DNA of 64,000 bases, from assembly GCF_019195435.1 (NCBI RefSeq), contig NZ_CP078069.1:1860001-1924000 (forward strand), in the 5' to 3' direction. Under the pieces are notes generated by a model that searched no databases, was not told the origin of the DNA, and saw only the letters and a program-made list of their open reading frames with translations. The number at the start of each line of letters is the position of its first letter. The first letter of the stretch is position 1. The stretch comes from Comamonas sp. NLF-1-9 (GTDB lineage: Bacteria > Pseudomonadota > Gammaproteobacteria > Burkholderiales > Burkholderiaceae_C). The position numbers and the translations under genes were made by a program. Positions 17,535 to 27,425 of this stretch are shown piece by piece.

Positions 17535-19052
17535 TCAGCCGATGTTGACCGGCACGAAGATCTTGTTGCCGTCGCGCTCGATCAGCAGGGCCACGGACTT
17601 GCCCGCCTTCTGCATGGCGGCGCGCACCTCAGACATGCTCTTGACCGGCGTGCCGTTGATGGCCAGCAGCACGTCGCCGCCCTGCACCCCGGCCAATGCC
17701 GCCGGGCCGCGTGCCTGGGCGATGACCATGCCCTGGTCCACGCCCGCGGCCTGCGCCTCTTCGGGCTGCAGCGGGCGCAGCATCAGGCCAAGCTGGCCCT
17801 TGCCCAGCGCCTCGTCGGCGCGCGCGCTGGCCGCGTCCTTGTCGCCGGCATTGCCCAGCGTGGCCACCAGGGTGCGCGCCTGGCCGTCGCGCCAGACTTC
17901 GAGCTGCACCTTCTGCCCCGGCAGCGACTGGCCGATGTAGGCGGGCAAGTCGCCCGAGGTGACGATGGGCTCGTCGTTGATCTTCAGGATCACGTCACCG
18001 GTCTTGAGGCCGGCTTTGGCCGCCGGGCCGCCCTCGTCCACATTGGCCACCAGCGCGCCTTCGGGCTTGGCGAGCTTGAAGGAATTGGCAAAGGTCTGGT
18101 TCACGCCCTGCACCGTCACGCCCAGGCGCGCGTGCTCCACCTTGCCGGTCTTGACGATCTGCTGCTCCACGTGCTGCGCCACCTCGATCGGGATGGCAAA
18201 CGACACGCCCTGGTAGCCGCCGGTGCGGCTGTAGATCTGCGAGTTGATGCCCACGACCTCGCCGCGCGTGTTGAACAGCGGCCCGCCGGAGTTGCCGGGG
18301 TTCACCGCCGCATCGGTCTGGATGAAGGGCACGTAGCTGTCGTCGGGCAGGCTGCGGCCCTTGGCGCTGACCACGCCCGCGGTCACCGTGTTCTCGAAGC
18401 CGAAGGGCGAGCCAATCGCCAGCACCCACTCACCCACCTTCAGGTCGGCCGAGTTGCCCAGCTTGACCGTGGGCAAGTCCTTGGCGTCGATCTTGAGCAC
18501 CGCGATGTCGGTCTTGGGGTCGCTGCCCAGCACCTTGGCCTGGAACTCGCGCCGGTCGGTGAGCTTGACCGTCACGCGGTCCGCGCCCTTGACCACGTGG
18601 GCATTGGTCAGCACCAGGCCGTCGGCGTCGACGATGAAACCCGAACCCTCGCCGCGCATGGGCTGGGGTTGCATCTGCGGGCCGCGCAGGGCGCCGCCGG
18701 GAATGCCGAAGTGGCGAAAGAACGGCGCAAACGGGTCGTCGGGATCGATCTGCGGGCCACGGCGCGCAGGCGCACCGCCGTCCTCATCGTCGGAAACCTT
18801 GCGCATGCCGCTCACGCTGATGTTGACCACCGCCGCGCCATAACGCTGGGTGATCTGGGAAAAATCCGGCAGCGTGACCAGCGCCGGCGCGGCCTGCGGC
18901 GCGTTGGCCGTTGCGGCCGCCACCGGCACATTGCCGAAGGAGAACGCATGCGCGTCGCGCGCCGTCACCAGCCCGGCGCCCGTGGCGCCGAGCACGCCGG
19001 CCGCAAGCAGCGCCACCACCAGGCGGCGCGGAGTGGAAATCAAGCGGTTCAT
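17535..19052 (-). CDS. Periplasmic Do-like serine endoprotease (DegP/DegQ/MucD family)
   Basis: 505-residue envelope quality-control protease. The N-terminus is an anchor or signal segment (about 11-35, ending AHA). The trypsin-like domain has the catalytic triad H152 (LTNAHVV), D182 (KTDIAVL) and S255 (NPGNSGGPLF), followed by two PDZ domains (about 285-375 and 405-500). ATG 19052 is preceded by GGAAGG at a good distance; the frame extends to 19082 without a better site. It shares its upstream side with the QseBC-like pair on the same strand, separated by a terminator. Often named degQ/mucD in this group; the exact subtype is uncertain. Confidence 0.93.
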   Translation of the reverse strand: MNRLISTPRRLVVALLAAGVLGATGAGLVTARDAHAFSFGNVPVAAATANAPQAAPALVTLPDFSQITQRYGAAVVNISVSGMRKVSDDEDGGAPARRGPQIDPDDPFAPFFRHFGIPGGALRGPQMQPQPMRGEGSGFIVDADGLVLTNAHVVKGADRVTVKLTDRREFQAKVLGSDPKTDIAVLKIDAKDLPTVKLGNSADLKVGEWVLAIGSPFGFENTVTAGVVSAKGRSLPDDSYVPFIQTDAAVNPGNSGGPLFNTRGEVVGINSQIYSRTGGYQGVSFAIPIEVAQHVEQQIVKTGKVEHARLGVTVQGVNQTFANSFKLAKPEGALVANVDEGGPAAKAGLKTGDVILKINDEPIVTSGDLPAYIGQSLPGQKVQLEVWRDGQARTLVATLGNAGDKDAASARADEALGKGQLGLMLRPLQPEEAQAAGVDQGMVIAQARGPAALAGVQGGDVLLAINGTPVKSMSEVRAAMQKAGKSVALLIERDGNKIFVPVNIG

Positions 19053-19252
19053 GGTTTGCCCTTCCTTGGGAGATTGCTTCAATGCAAGGGCAGTGTGGGC
19101 AAGTGCGCTTAGGGGAAACTTAAGGCAACGGCAGACCGATGAACTACGATTTGCATAGCGCCTTGCGCTGGTAGTGCTTCGGTTTTAAACACAAAATACC
19201 CTCAATTCTTTTCACAGTCAGCGCACACAGCTACGTTTTTTGAAAGCCGCCC

Positions 19253-20446
19253 ATGACAAAAACGCACACCCGGCCCCGCCCGCTCGACGGCATCACCGTC
19301 GTCTCGCTGGAACACGCGGTCGCCGCGCCGTTTGCCACGCGCCAGCTGGCCGACCTGGGCGCGCGCGTGATCAAAGTGGAGCGCCCCGGCGGCGGCGACT
19401 TTGCGCGCGGCTACGACCAGCGCGTGCGCGGCCTGTCGTCGCATTTCACCTGGATCAACCGCAGCAAGGAAAGCCTGGCGCTGAACCTCAAGCAAGCCCA
19501 GGCCAAGTCCGCGCTGATGCAGCTCTTGCAAACCGCCGACGTGCTGGTGCAAAACCTTGCGCCCGGCGCAGCGGCGCGCATGGGCTTGTCCTACGACGCG
19601 CTGAAGGCGCACAACCCCAGGCTCATCGTCTGCGACATCTCGGGCTACGGGCAGGACGGCCCCTGGCGCGACAAAAAGGCCTACGACCTGCTGATCCAGA
19701 GCGAAGCCGCCTTCCTGTCCGTCACCGGCACGCCCGACTCGCCGGTCAAGGCCGGTATCTCGGTAGCCGACATCGCCGCCGGCATGTACGCCTACACCAG
19801 CGTGCTCTCGGCCCTGCTGCTGCGCGGCAAGACCGGCGAAGGCAGCCACATCGACGTCTCCATGCTTGAAGCCATGGCCGAATGGATGGGCTACCCGCTG
19901 TACTACGCCTTTGACGGCGCGCCGCCCCCGCCGCGCACCGGCGCATCGCACGCCAGCATCTACCCCTACGGCCCTTTCACCGCGGGCGACGGCGCCAGCC
20001 TCATCCTGGGCGTGCAAAACGAGCGCGAATGGCAGGCCTTTTGTGAAGGCGTGCTGCAGCGCCCGGAACTCGCCCGCGACCCGCGCTTTGCGGACAGCAC
20101 CCAGCGCAACACCCACCGCGCCGAGCTGCAGACGCTGATCACGCAAAGCTTCAGCCGGCTTGGTGCCGCCGAACTCACCCAGCGCCTGAGCGCCGCGGGC
20201 ATCGCCCACGCCCGCGTCAACGACCTGGCCGGCTTGTGGGCCCACCCACAGCTTGCCGCCCGCCAGCGCTGGCGCGAGGTCGACTCCCCCGTCGGCCCCC
20301 TGCCTGCGCTGCTGCCGCCCGGCACCAGCAAGGCCTTCAGCTACCGCATGGACCCCATCCCCGCCGTCGGCCAGCACACCCGCGCCATCCTGGGCGAACT
20401 GGGCTGGAGCGAGGAGCAAATCACCCGGCTGCAGGCGCAAAGCTGA
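19253..20446 (+). CDS. CaiB/BaiF family (class III) CoA-transferase
   Basis: 397-residue cytoplasmic CoA-transferase. The N-terminal PLDGITVVSLEHAVAAPFATRQLADLGARVIKVERP and the segment ISGYGQDGPWRDKKAYDLLIQ place it in family III, with D145 as the expected catalytic aspartate that forms the acyl-anhydride. C-terminal GLWAHPQLAARQRW is typical. It is monocistronic, with no neighbouring dehydrogenase or thiolase to suggest an acyl donor, so the substrate is unknown; formyl-, succinyl- or mesaconyl-type transferases are all possible. Confidence 0.88.
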   Translation: MTKTHTRPRPLDGITVVSLEHAVAAPFATRQLADLGARVIKVERPGGGDFARGYDQRVRGLSSHFTWINRSKESLALNLKQAQAKSALMQLLQTADVLVQNLAPGAAARMGLSYDALKAHNPRLIVCDISGYGQDGPWRDKKAYDLLIQSEAAFLSVTGTPDSPVKAGISVADIAAGMYAYTSVLSALLLRGKTGEGSHIDVSMLEAMAEWMGYPLYYAFDGAPPPPRTGASHASIYPYGPFTAGDGASLILGVQNEREWQAFCEGVLQRPELARDPRFADSTQRNTHRAELQTLITQSFSRLGAAELTQRLSAAGIAHARVNDLAGLWAHPQLAARQRWREVDSPVGPLPALLPPGTSKAFSYRMDPIPAVGQHTRAILGELGWSEEQITRLQAQS

Positions 20447-20477
20447 ATGCGGCAGCGCCGCCCGCACGGGCAAAACA

Positions 20478-20510
20478 AAAGCCTTGCAGGCTGGGCACCT
20501 GCAAGGCTTT
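20478..20510 (-). terminator. Terminator after tRNA-Ser
   Basis: Perfect 13-bp stem (20478-20490 with 20498-20510) with a 7-nt loop. On the minus strand it runs into TTTTGTTTTG, so it ends the tRNA transcript; on the plus strand it may help end the CoA-transferase mRNA. Confidence 0.85.
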
Positions 20511-20516
20511 GGCGAT

Positions 20517-20608
<92 letters not shown>

Positions 20609-20679
20609 GCGACTCGAACCGGCGATTGTAGCGGGGAATTTGGCCGCTCAGGCGACAAACCTTTCGCCCCATACCGCAT

Positions 20680-20967
20680 TTACGCGGAGCGCATCTCTTC
20701 GCGAATCACGCGCCGCAGCGTGGTTTCCAGCCGTTCGCTTGCCATCGCTTCGCGCAGCGCCTGGTTGATCAGCGTCTGGTACCCGCGCTCGCCAGCCTTG
20801 GCGCGAAAGAAGGCCAACACCTCGCCATCGAGCATGATGCTCACGCGCTGCTTGCCCAGACGCTCGCGTACCGCTGTCGCAAATTCAGCGCGATCCACGT
20901 CTTTCAGCCCCACGCGCAGGCGCGGAGCCTTGGCTTCAGAGGTAGCGGCTGAGGGTGTCGATTTCAT
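20680..20967 (-). CDS. brnA: BrnA-family antitoxin (DUF4415)
   Basis: 95-residue antitoxin. The C-terminal half has the DUF4415 ribbon-helix-helix core (VSIMLDGEVLAFFRAKAGERGYQTLINQALREAM), which dimerises, binds the operator and neutralises BrnT. ATG 20967 lies inside the 3' end of brnT (32-bp overlap), so its translation depends on brnT translation. The ~35 N-terminal residues are low-complexity. The pair is expected to autorepress at the palindrome 21214-21229. Confidence 0.88.
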   Translation of the reverse strand: MKSTPSAATSEAKAPRLRVGLKDVDRAEFATAVRERLGKQRVSIMLDGEVLAFFRAKAGERGYQTLINQALREAMASERLETTLRRVIREEMRSA

Positions 20968-21202
20968 GGGGTTCGGCCTTTCGCATGGAAATGACGCGGA
21001 TTTCGTCGGCGGTTTCAGCATGGGTGATCGTCACGATGGACAGCCCCAGGAAACCCGTGGTGTTGAAACGCTGCTCGCCGTAATCACGCGCGTCCTCCAG
21101 CGTGATCGTGGGCCCGGCAAACACCTGCGGCGCATCGGCAAAGTCGTAACCATGCTTTGCCAAATTGTCTTGGCGCTTGGGTTCATGCCAAACAAATTGC
21201 AC
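20936..21202 (-). CDS. brnT: BrnT-family ribonuclease toxin
   Basis: 88-residue toxin with a RelE-like fold that cleaves RNA. Recognised by QFVWHEPKRQDNLAKHGYDFADAPQVF, an EDARDYGEQRF segment with catalytic-type charged residues, and IRVISMRKAEPHE. The start is GTG 21202: family members begin M-x-F-x-W-D/H, so no later start is possible. There is no Shine-Dalgarno, and the predicted -10 box ends 7 nt before the GTG, which suggests a leaderless message. Toxin-before-antitoxin order is normal for brnTA. Confidence 0.9.
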   Translation of the reverse strand: MQFVWHEPKRQDNLAKHGYDFADAPQVFAGPTITLEDARDYGEQRFNTTGFLGLSIVTITHAETADEIRVISMRKAEPHEIDTLSRYL

Positions 21203-21209
21203 GGTTCAC

Positions 21210-21237
21210 ATTATGCATATAAATATGCACATTTCAA
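21210..21237 (-). promoter_or_regulatory. brnTA promoter with embedded operator
   Basis: Minus strand: -35 TTGAAA (21237-21232), 16-nt spacer, -10 CATAAT (21215-21210), then 7 nt to the GTG. The palindrome TGCATAT-AA-ATATGCA (21214-21229) fills the spacer and touches the -10 box, an ideal place for BrnA repression. The segment is AT-rich against very GC-rich surroundings. Confidence 0.75.
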
Positions 21238-21293
21238 AGAAGGCAAACCCCCGTCTGCAATGCTCCTGTGCTCCTGATCCCAATCAGGCATGC

Positions 21294-22622
<1,329 letters not shown>

Positions 22623-22769
22623 TTAGGGTGGCGCCGCGCCCGTCCATGCAAGGCGGCGCGCCCTGGACCGGAATGGGATGCAAGCCGGCCCGGGGGCGCA
22701 CACAACGGGCGGACGCGGCCTTGTTTCGGCGGGCAAACGCCGGCCCGCGCGGGCCGGGAGGGTGGCGCG

Positions 22770-23435
22770 ATGTTCTTCGTTTTCGGGCCGACGGGGCGCG
22801 TGCTGCGCGGCGATGCGGACGCGGTCTCGCGCCTCGGGCTGGTCAAGCGCGTGGGCCGCCCGCAGGCACTGCGCACTCGCCTGCCCCAAGAGCAGGCAGC
22901 AGCCTTTGCCACTGCCGAAGCCGCCGCGCGCGAAGGTCCGGCGAGCCGCCCCGCGCCCATCCTGGCCTACGAGGAAACCGCCGCCGGCGCCAGCGCGCAG
23001 CGCCGCGTGCTGCGCTACGTGAGCGACGTGATGACGCGCGGCGCCATCACCGTCAGCCCCGTCGCGCGGGTCAACGATGCCTGGCAGACCATGGCCCAGC
23101 ACGGCGTGGCCCAGGCGCCGGTAGTGGACGAGCAGGGTCAGCTGCTGGGTCTGCTGCTGCGCGCGGACATGGCGCCGCTGGATTTGCTGCCCGAACCCGG
23201 CGCGATCGAGCAGGCGATCGCGCTGGCGCGCCGGCCGGTAGCCCAGGTGATGCTCAGCCCCGTGCCCGCGGTCTCGCCCGATACCGACCTGCGCCGCGTG
23301 GCGCGGGTCTTTCTGGATACCGGCCTGCCCGGCCTTGCGGTGACCGACGAGGCCGGGCACTGCACCGGCTTCATCTCGCGCACCGATATCCTGCAGGCCC
23401 TGGTGGCCGACCCGCCGCTGGATTTGTGGGGCTGA
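22770..23435 (+). CDS. CBS-domain-pair protein
   Basis: 221-residue cytoplasmic protein. The N-terminal ~95 residues are unrecognised. Two CBS motifs follow (VSDVMTRGAITVSPVARVNDAWQ..GVAQAPVVDEQGQLLGLLLRADM, and VAQVMLSPVPAVSPDTDLRRVARVFLDTGLPGLAVTDEAGHCTGFISRTDIL), together forming a Bateman module that usually binds adenine nucleotides. ATG 22770 has GGGAGG 9 nt upstream. It converges with the CorC-type gene. Function unknown. Confidence 0.82.
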   Translation: MFFVFGPTGRVLRGDADAVSRLGLVKRVGRPQALRTRLPQEQAAAFATAEAAAREGPASRPAPILAYEETAAGASAQRRVLRYVSDVMTRGAITVSPVARVNDAWQTMAQHGVAQAPVVDEQGQLLGLLLRADMAPLDLLPEPGAIEQAIALARRPVAQVMLSPVPAVSPDTDLRRVARVFLDTGLPGLAVTDEAGHCTGFISRTDILQALVADPPLDLWG

Positions 23436-23462
23436 CAGCGCCCAACCCGGCCGCCGGCGCGC

Positions 23463-24767
23463 TCAGGTGGCCGGCGAATCGACCGGCAGGCGCGAGGCCA
23501 GCACCTTGTCTATGGTCTTGCCGTCCATGTCGACGATCTCCAGGCGCCAGCCTTCCCACTGCACCACGTCGGTTTCGCTGGGCAGCTTGCCGGTCAGCAG
23601 CATCAGCATGCCGCTGAGCGTCTGGTAGTGGCCCCGGTCCTCTTCGGGCACGCTCGCCAGGCCCAGGCAGTCCTTGAGCTCGGGCACGGGGATGTGGCCA
23701 TCGAGCAGCCAGGAGCCATCGGCGCGCTGCACCGCCCAGGCGTCGCCCGGATCGGGCGTCTGGAATTCGCCGGTGATCGCCTCCACCACGTCCGTCACGG
23801 TGACGATGCCCTGCACCTCGCCGTACTCGTCGACGACGAAGGCCATGTGCACCGCGGAGTTGCGAAAGTCGTGCAGCAGCTCCATGCCGTCTATGGTTTC
23901 GGGCACGTACAGCGGCGGCTGCAGTTGCTCGCCGTCGAGCGCCTGCGCGGCCGGGTCGCGCAGCACGCGGGTGAGCCACTGGCGCGCGCGCACCACGCCC
24001 AGGATGTGCTCCATGCCGCCGCGCACCACCGGAAAGTGCGCATGGCTGGAGCGCTCGATCACCGAGAGGTTGTGCTCAAACGGCGCGAGCACGTCCAGAA
24101 ACACCACGTCCGAGCGCGGCACCATGAGCGAGCCGATCTGGCGCTCGTCCAGGCGAAAGACGTTGCGCACCATCTGGTGCTCATGGCTCTCGATCACGCC
24201 GGCGGTAGTGCCTTCGGCCAGCATCGCGTGGATCTCGTCCTCGGTCACCGCCTCACGCCCGGTGTGCACGCGCAGCAGGCGCAGGAGCGCCTCGGTAGAG
24301 ACGGTCAGCAGCTTGACGAAGGGCTGCGTGGCGCGCGCCAGGCCATTGATCGGCCGCGCCACCCAGCGCGCCACCAGCTCGGGCTGGCTCTGCCCCAGGC
24401 GCTTGGGCACGAGCTCACCCACGACGATGGAAAAATAGGTGATGACCACCACCGCCACACCCAGCGCCAGATAGCCGGCCGTCGCCGGCTGCATGCCCAG
24501 CCGGATGAGCCAGGCCGCGAGCGGCTGCGCCAGCGCCGATTCACCCACGATGCCGTTGAGCACACCGATCGAGGTGATGCCGATCTGGATGGTGGACAAA
24601 AAGCGCGTCGGGTCTTCGCCCAGGCGGACGGCGGCGATTGCGCCCGCGTCGCCCTCATCGATCAGCCGCTGCAGCCTGGCGCGGCGCGCCGACACCAGCG
24701 CCAGCTCGGACATGGCAAACAGCCCGTTGAGGAAGATGAGCGCAAGAAGAACGAGGATTTCAACCAT
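23463..24767 (-). CDS. CNNM/CorC-family membrane protein (hemolysin-like)
   Basis: 434 residues from ATG 24767. The N-terminal DUF21/CNNM membrane domain has three to four TM helices (about 3-25, 55-80, 90-125; VVITYFSIVVGELVPKRLG), then a CBS pair (about 205-330; LMVPRSDVVFLDVLAP, VDEYGEVQGIVTVTDVVEAITGEF) and a C-terminal CorC_HlyC/TerC domain (DGSWLLDGHIPVPEL). Members are linked to magnesium or other cation efflux and membrane damage responses; direct haemolysis is an old annotation. Substrate not determinable here. Confidence 0.88.
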   Translation of the reverse strand: MVEILVLLALIFLNGLFAMSELALVSARRARLQRLIDEGDAGAIAAVRLGEDPTRFLSTIQIGITSIGVLNGIVGESALAQPLAAWLIRLGMQPATAGYLALGVAVVVITYFSIVVGELVPKRLGQSQPELVARWVARPINGLARATQPFVKLLTVSTEALLRLLRVHTGREAVTEDEIHAMLAEGTTAGVIESHEHQMVRNVFRLDERQIGSLMVPRSDVVFLDVLAPFEHNLSVIERSSHAHFPVVRGGMEHILGVVRARQWLTRVLRDPAAQALDGEQLQPPLYVPETIDGMELLHDFRNSAVHMAFVVDEYGEVQGIVTVTDVVEAITGEFQTPDPGDAWAVQRADGSWLLDGHIPVPELKDCLGLASVPEEDRGHYQTLSGMLMLLTGKLPSETDVVQWEGWRLEIVDMDGKTIDKVLASRLPVDSPAT

Positions 24768-24826
24768 GGAATCAGGGCCGGCGCGATGTCCTGATTGTGG
24801 GGCCAATTCTGTGGCGCCCTTTGTTC

Positions 24827-24882
24827 TTCAAGCCAAATCGGGCGCTACCGCTTGTGGGTATTGCGTAGACAGCTATCAAAAC
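24827..24882 (+). repeat. Interspersed repeat, intergenic copy
   Basis: Runs from TTCAAGCCAAATCGG to CAGCTATCAAAACC. It is the cleanest reference copy in the window and lies 60 bp upstream of the CorC-type gene. Confidence 0.8.
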
Positions 24883-24910
24883 CGTATCGCCCTGCGCACG
24901 CCCTGTCTTT

Positions 24911-25161
24911 CCCCCTCCCCCTCTGGGGGAGGGCTGGGGTGGGGGCCCGCATTCAGCCACGGCTTGCAATGCCGGCGGCCCCCATCCCGGCCTTCCCCCA
25001 AAAGGGGGAAGGAGCGGCGCCCAAGGGGCATCGGGTCATGCGCTCCGGGTATTTCTCCCTCCCCCTCTGGGGGAGGGCTGGGGTGGGGGCCAGCAGCCAG
25101 CCACGGCTCGCAATGCCTGCGCCCCCCCATCCTGGCCTTTCCGCGAAGGAGGAAGGAGCGG
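24911..25161. repeat. Tandem duplication of a G/C-run palindromic repeat
   Basis: Two ~107-bp units (24911-25017 and 25055-25161). Each starts with CCCTCCCCCTCTGGGGGAGGG-type palindrome and GGCTGGGGTGGGGG, passes through a conserved middle (CAGCCACGGCT.GCAATGCC) and ends with CCCCCATCC.GGCCTT...GGAAGGAGCGG. They fill most of the 417-bp gap between corC and ispH (24768-25184); I see no gene there. A related copy is at 46323-46430. Confidence 0.85.
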
Positions 25162-25184
25162 AAATACGGCGGACGCGCAAGCCC

Positions 25185-26186
25185 TCAGGGCTGGGCGTCC
25201 TGCGCGCGCACATGCAGCGCCGAGCGCTCGGGCTCGGCGTCGCCTTCGAGCTTGAGGCCCTTGGGCAGCGGAAAGCGCATGTCTTCGGTCACGCCGTCCA
25301 TGGTGCGCACGGTGACGCCGCTGATCTGCTTGATGCGCTCTATCACCTGTTGCACCAGGATCTCCGGGGCCGACGCGCCTGCGGTGAGGCCGATGCGCGT
25401 CATGCCCTCAAACCATGCGTCCTGCAGCTCGGAGGCAGAGTCCACCATGTGCGCGGGCGTACCCATGCGCCGGGCCAGTTCCAGCAGGCGGTTGCTGTTG
25501 GAGCTGGTCTGACTGCCGACGACGATGACCATCTGCACCTGGCGGGTGAGCAGCTTGACCGCATCCTGGCGGTTTTGCGTGGCGTAGCAGATGTCCTGCT
25601 GCTTGGGCTCGCGCACGGCGGGAAAGCGCGCGCGGATTGCGGCGGTGATCTCGCGCGCGTCGTCTACCGACAGCGTGGTCTGCGTCACCAGCGCGAGCTT
25701 TTCCGTCTGGCGCGGCTGGATCTTGTTCACGTCGGAGAGGTCTTGCACCAGGTAGATGCCGCCCTCGAGCTGGCCCATGGTGCCCTCGACCTCGGGGTGG
25801 CCGGCGTGGCCGATCATGATGAATTCGTAGCCCTCTTTGGCCAGCTTGGCGACCTCGACGTGTACCTTGGTCACCAGCGGGCAGGTCGCGTCATAGACCT
25901 TGAGGCCGCGCTCGACCGCCTCCTGCTGCAGCGCGCGGCTCACGCCGTGGGCCGAGAAGATCACGATCGAGCCTTCGGGTATGCCCTCCAGCGTGTCGAC
26001 GAAGATCGCGCCCTTGGCCTTGAGGTCGTTGACCACGTAGGTGTTGTGCACGATCTCGTGGCGCACGTAGATGGGCGCGCCGAACTTGATCAAGGCGCGC
26101 TCGACGATTTCGATGGCGCGGTCCACGCCGGCGCAAAAGCCGCGCGGCTGCGCCAGCACGACTTCCTGGGGTAGGTTCACGCTCAT
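25185..26186 (-). CDS. ispH: 4-hydroxy-3-methylbut-2-enyl diphosphate reductase
   Basis: Last step of the MEP isoprenoid pathway, making IPP and DMAPP. 333 residues. The three [4Fe-4S] cysteines are in AQPRGFCAGVDRAI (C18), YDATCPLVTKVH and QQDICYATQNRQ. ATG 26186 overlaps the slpA stop (ATGA). The slpA/fkpB-ispH pairing is conserved across proteobacteria. The C-terminus after LPKGL is a short variable tail. Confidence 0.97.
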   Translation of the reverse strand: MSVNLPQEVVLAQPRGFCAGVDRAIEIVERALIKFGAPIYVRHEIVHNTYVVNDLKAKGAIFVDTLEGIPEGSIVIFSAHGVSRALQQEAVERGLKVYDATCPLVTKVHVEVAKLAKEGYEFIMIGHAGHPEVEGTMGQLEGGIYLVQDLSDVNKIQPRQTEKLALVTQTTLSVDDAREITAAIRARFPAVREPKQQDICYATQNRQDAVKLLTRQVQMVIVVGSQTSSNSNRLLELARRMGTPAHMVDSASELQDAWFEGMTRIGLTAGASAPEILVQQVIERIKQISGVTVRTMDGVTEDMRFPLPKGLKLEGDAEPERSALHVRAQDAQP

Positions 26187-26653
26187 AACACTCCGATGAT
26201 CTGAACTTCAAAGGTGACGGGGCGACCCGCCAGCGGATGGTTGAAATCCACGCGCAGCGCGCCGTCACCGCGCACTTCCAGCACCGCCCCGGCGTAGGTG
26301 CCGCTGCCGTCGGGCGTGGCGAACTCCACCACCTCGCCCACGTGGTATTCGTCCTCGGGGTCGCCCATGGCGTCGAGCAGCTTCTTTGCCACCCACTGCT
26401 GCATCTCGGGGTTGCGCTCGCCAAAGGCTTCGCCCGCGGGCACCTCGAAGCTGGCGCGCGCGCCCTCGGGCAGGCCGATCAGGCGCGCTTCCAGCGCGGG
26501 CGAGAGCTCGCCCGTGCCCACCGACAAGGTCGCCGGGCGGCTGCCGAAGGTATTGATCACGTCACCGGCCGGGCCGGCCAGGCGGTAGTGCAAGGTCAGG
26601 AAGGACCCGGGCTCGACCTTGGCAGGCTCGGCAGCGGCAGGGGAGTCGGTCAT
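26183..26653 (-). CDS. FKBP-type peptidyl-prolyl isomerase (SlpA/FkpB-like)
   Basis: 156-residue cytoplasmic proline isomerase and chaperone. FKBP-like strands flank an insert-in-flap domain ([38 protein letters not shown]), ending [21 protein letters not shown] as in SlpA. ATG 26653; the longer frame to 27064 is antisense to radC. It is the first gene of the slpA-ispH operon and is divergent from radC, with 58 bp between the starts. Confidence 0.92.
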   Translation of the reverse strand: MTDSPAAAEPAKVEPGSFLTLHYRLAGPAGDVINTFGSRPATLSVGTGELSPALEARLIGLPEGARASFEVPAGEAFGERNPEMQQWVAKKLLDAMGDPEDEYHVGEVVEFATPDGSGTYAGAVLEVRGDGALRVDFNHPLAGRPVTFEVQIIGVL

Positions 26654-26711
26654 GGTGCAGGCTCTGGATAAACTGACCGATTCTAAGAAGCACGCGCAAA
26701 CCCCTACCGCC

Positions 26712-27425
26712 ATGCCGCTCAAAGACCTGCCTGCCGACAGCCAGCCGCGCGAAAAGCTGCTGGCGCGCGGCGCCGCCGCGCTCAGCGACGCCGAGCTGCT
26801 GGCGCTGCTGCTGCGCACCGGCATCCAGGGCAAGGGCGTGTTGCAGCTGGCGCAAGAGCTCTTGCAACCCGCCGTGGCCGCCGGCGCGCAAGGCCCGCGC
26901 GGCGGCGGCTTTGGCGGCCTGAGTGGACTCCTGGCCGCTTCGGGCGACGACCTCAAGCGCATCAAGGGCCTGGGCCCAGCCAAGCGCGCCGAGCTGCTGG
27001 CGGTGATGGAGCTTGCGCGCCGCGCGCTGGCCGAACAGTTGCAGACGCGCGCCGTGCTGGACACGCCGCAGGCGGTGCGCGAGTACCTGCAGCTGCACCT
27101 GGCGCGCCAGCCGCACGAGGTCTTCGCCCTGCTGCTGCTGGACAGCCAGCATCGCCTGCTGGCCTACGAGGAGCTGTTTCGCGGCACGCTCACCCAGACT
27201 GCCGTCTATCCGCGCGAGGTGGTGCTGCGCGCGCTGCACCATGGCGCGGCCGCCGTGGTGCTGGCGCACAACCATCCCAGCGGCAGCCTCGCGCCCAGCC
27301 GCGCCGACGAGCAGCTCACGCAAACCCTCAAGAGCGCGCTGGCGCTGGTGGACGTGCGCGTGCTCGACCACATCATCGTGGCCGCGGGCGGCGCGCTGTC
27401 CATGGCCGAGCGGGGCCTGGTGTGA
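26712..27425 (+). CDS. radC: RadC family JAB-domain protein
   Basis: 237 residues. An N-terminal helix-hairpin-helix region (residues ~15-105; [19 protein letters not shown]) is followed by the MPN/JAMM metalloprotease-like domain with H186, H188 and D199 ([20 protein letters not shown]). Historically linked to DNA repair, but biochemical role is unsettled. ATG 26712 gives the family start [17 protein letters not shown]. The stop overlaps the next start (TGATG). Confidence 0.94.
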   Translation: MPLKDLPADSQPREKLLARGAAALSDAELLALLLRTGIQGKGVLQLAQELLQPAVAAGAQGPRGGGFGGLSGLLAASGDDLKRIKGLGPAKRAELLAVMELARRALAEQLQTRAVLDTPQAVREYLQLHLARQPHEVFALLLLDSQHRLLAYEELFRGTLTQTAVYPREVVLRALHHGAAAVVLAHNHPSGSLAPSRADEQLTQTLKSALALVDVRVLDHIIVAAGGALSMAERGLV

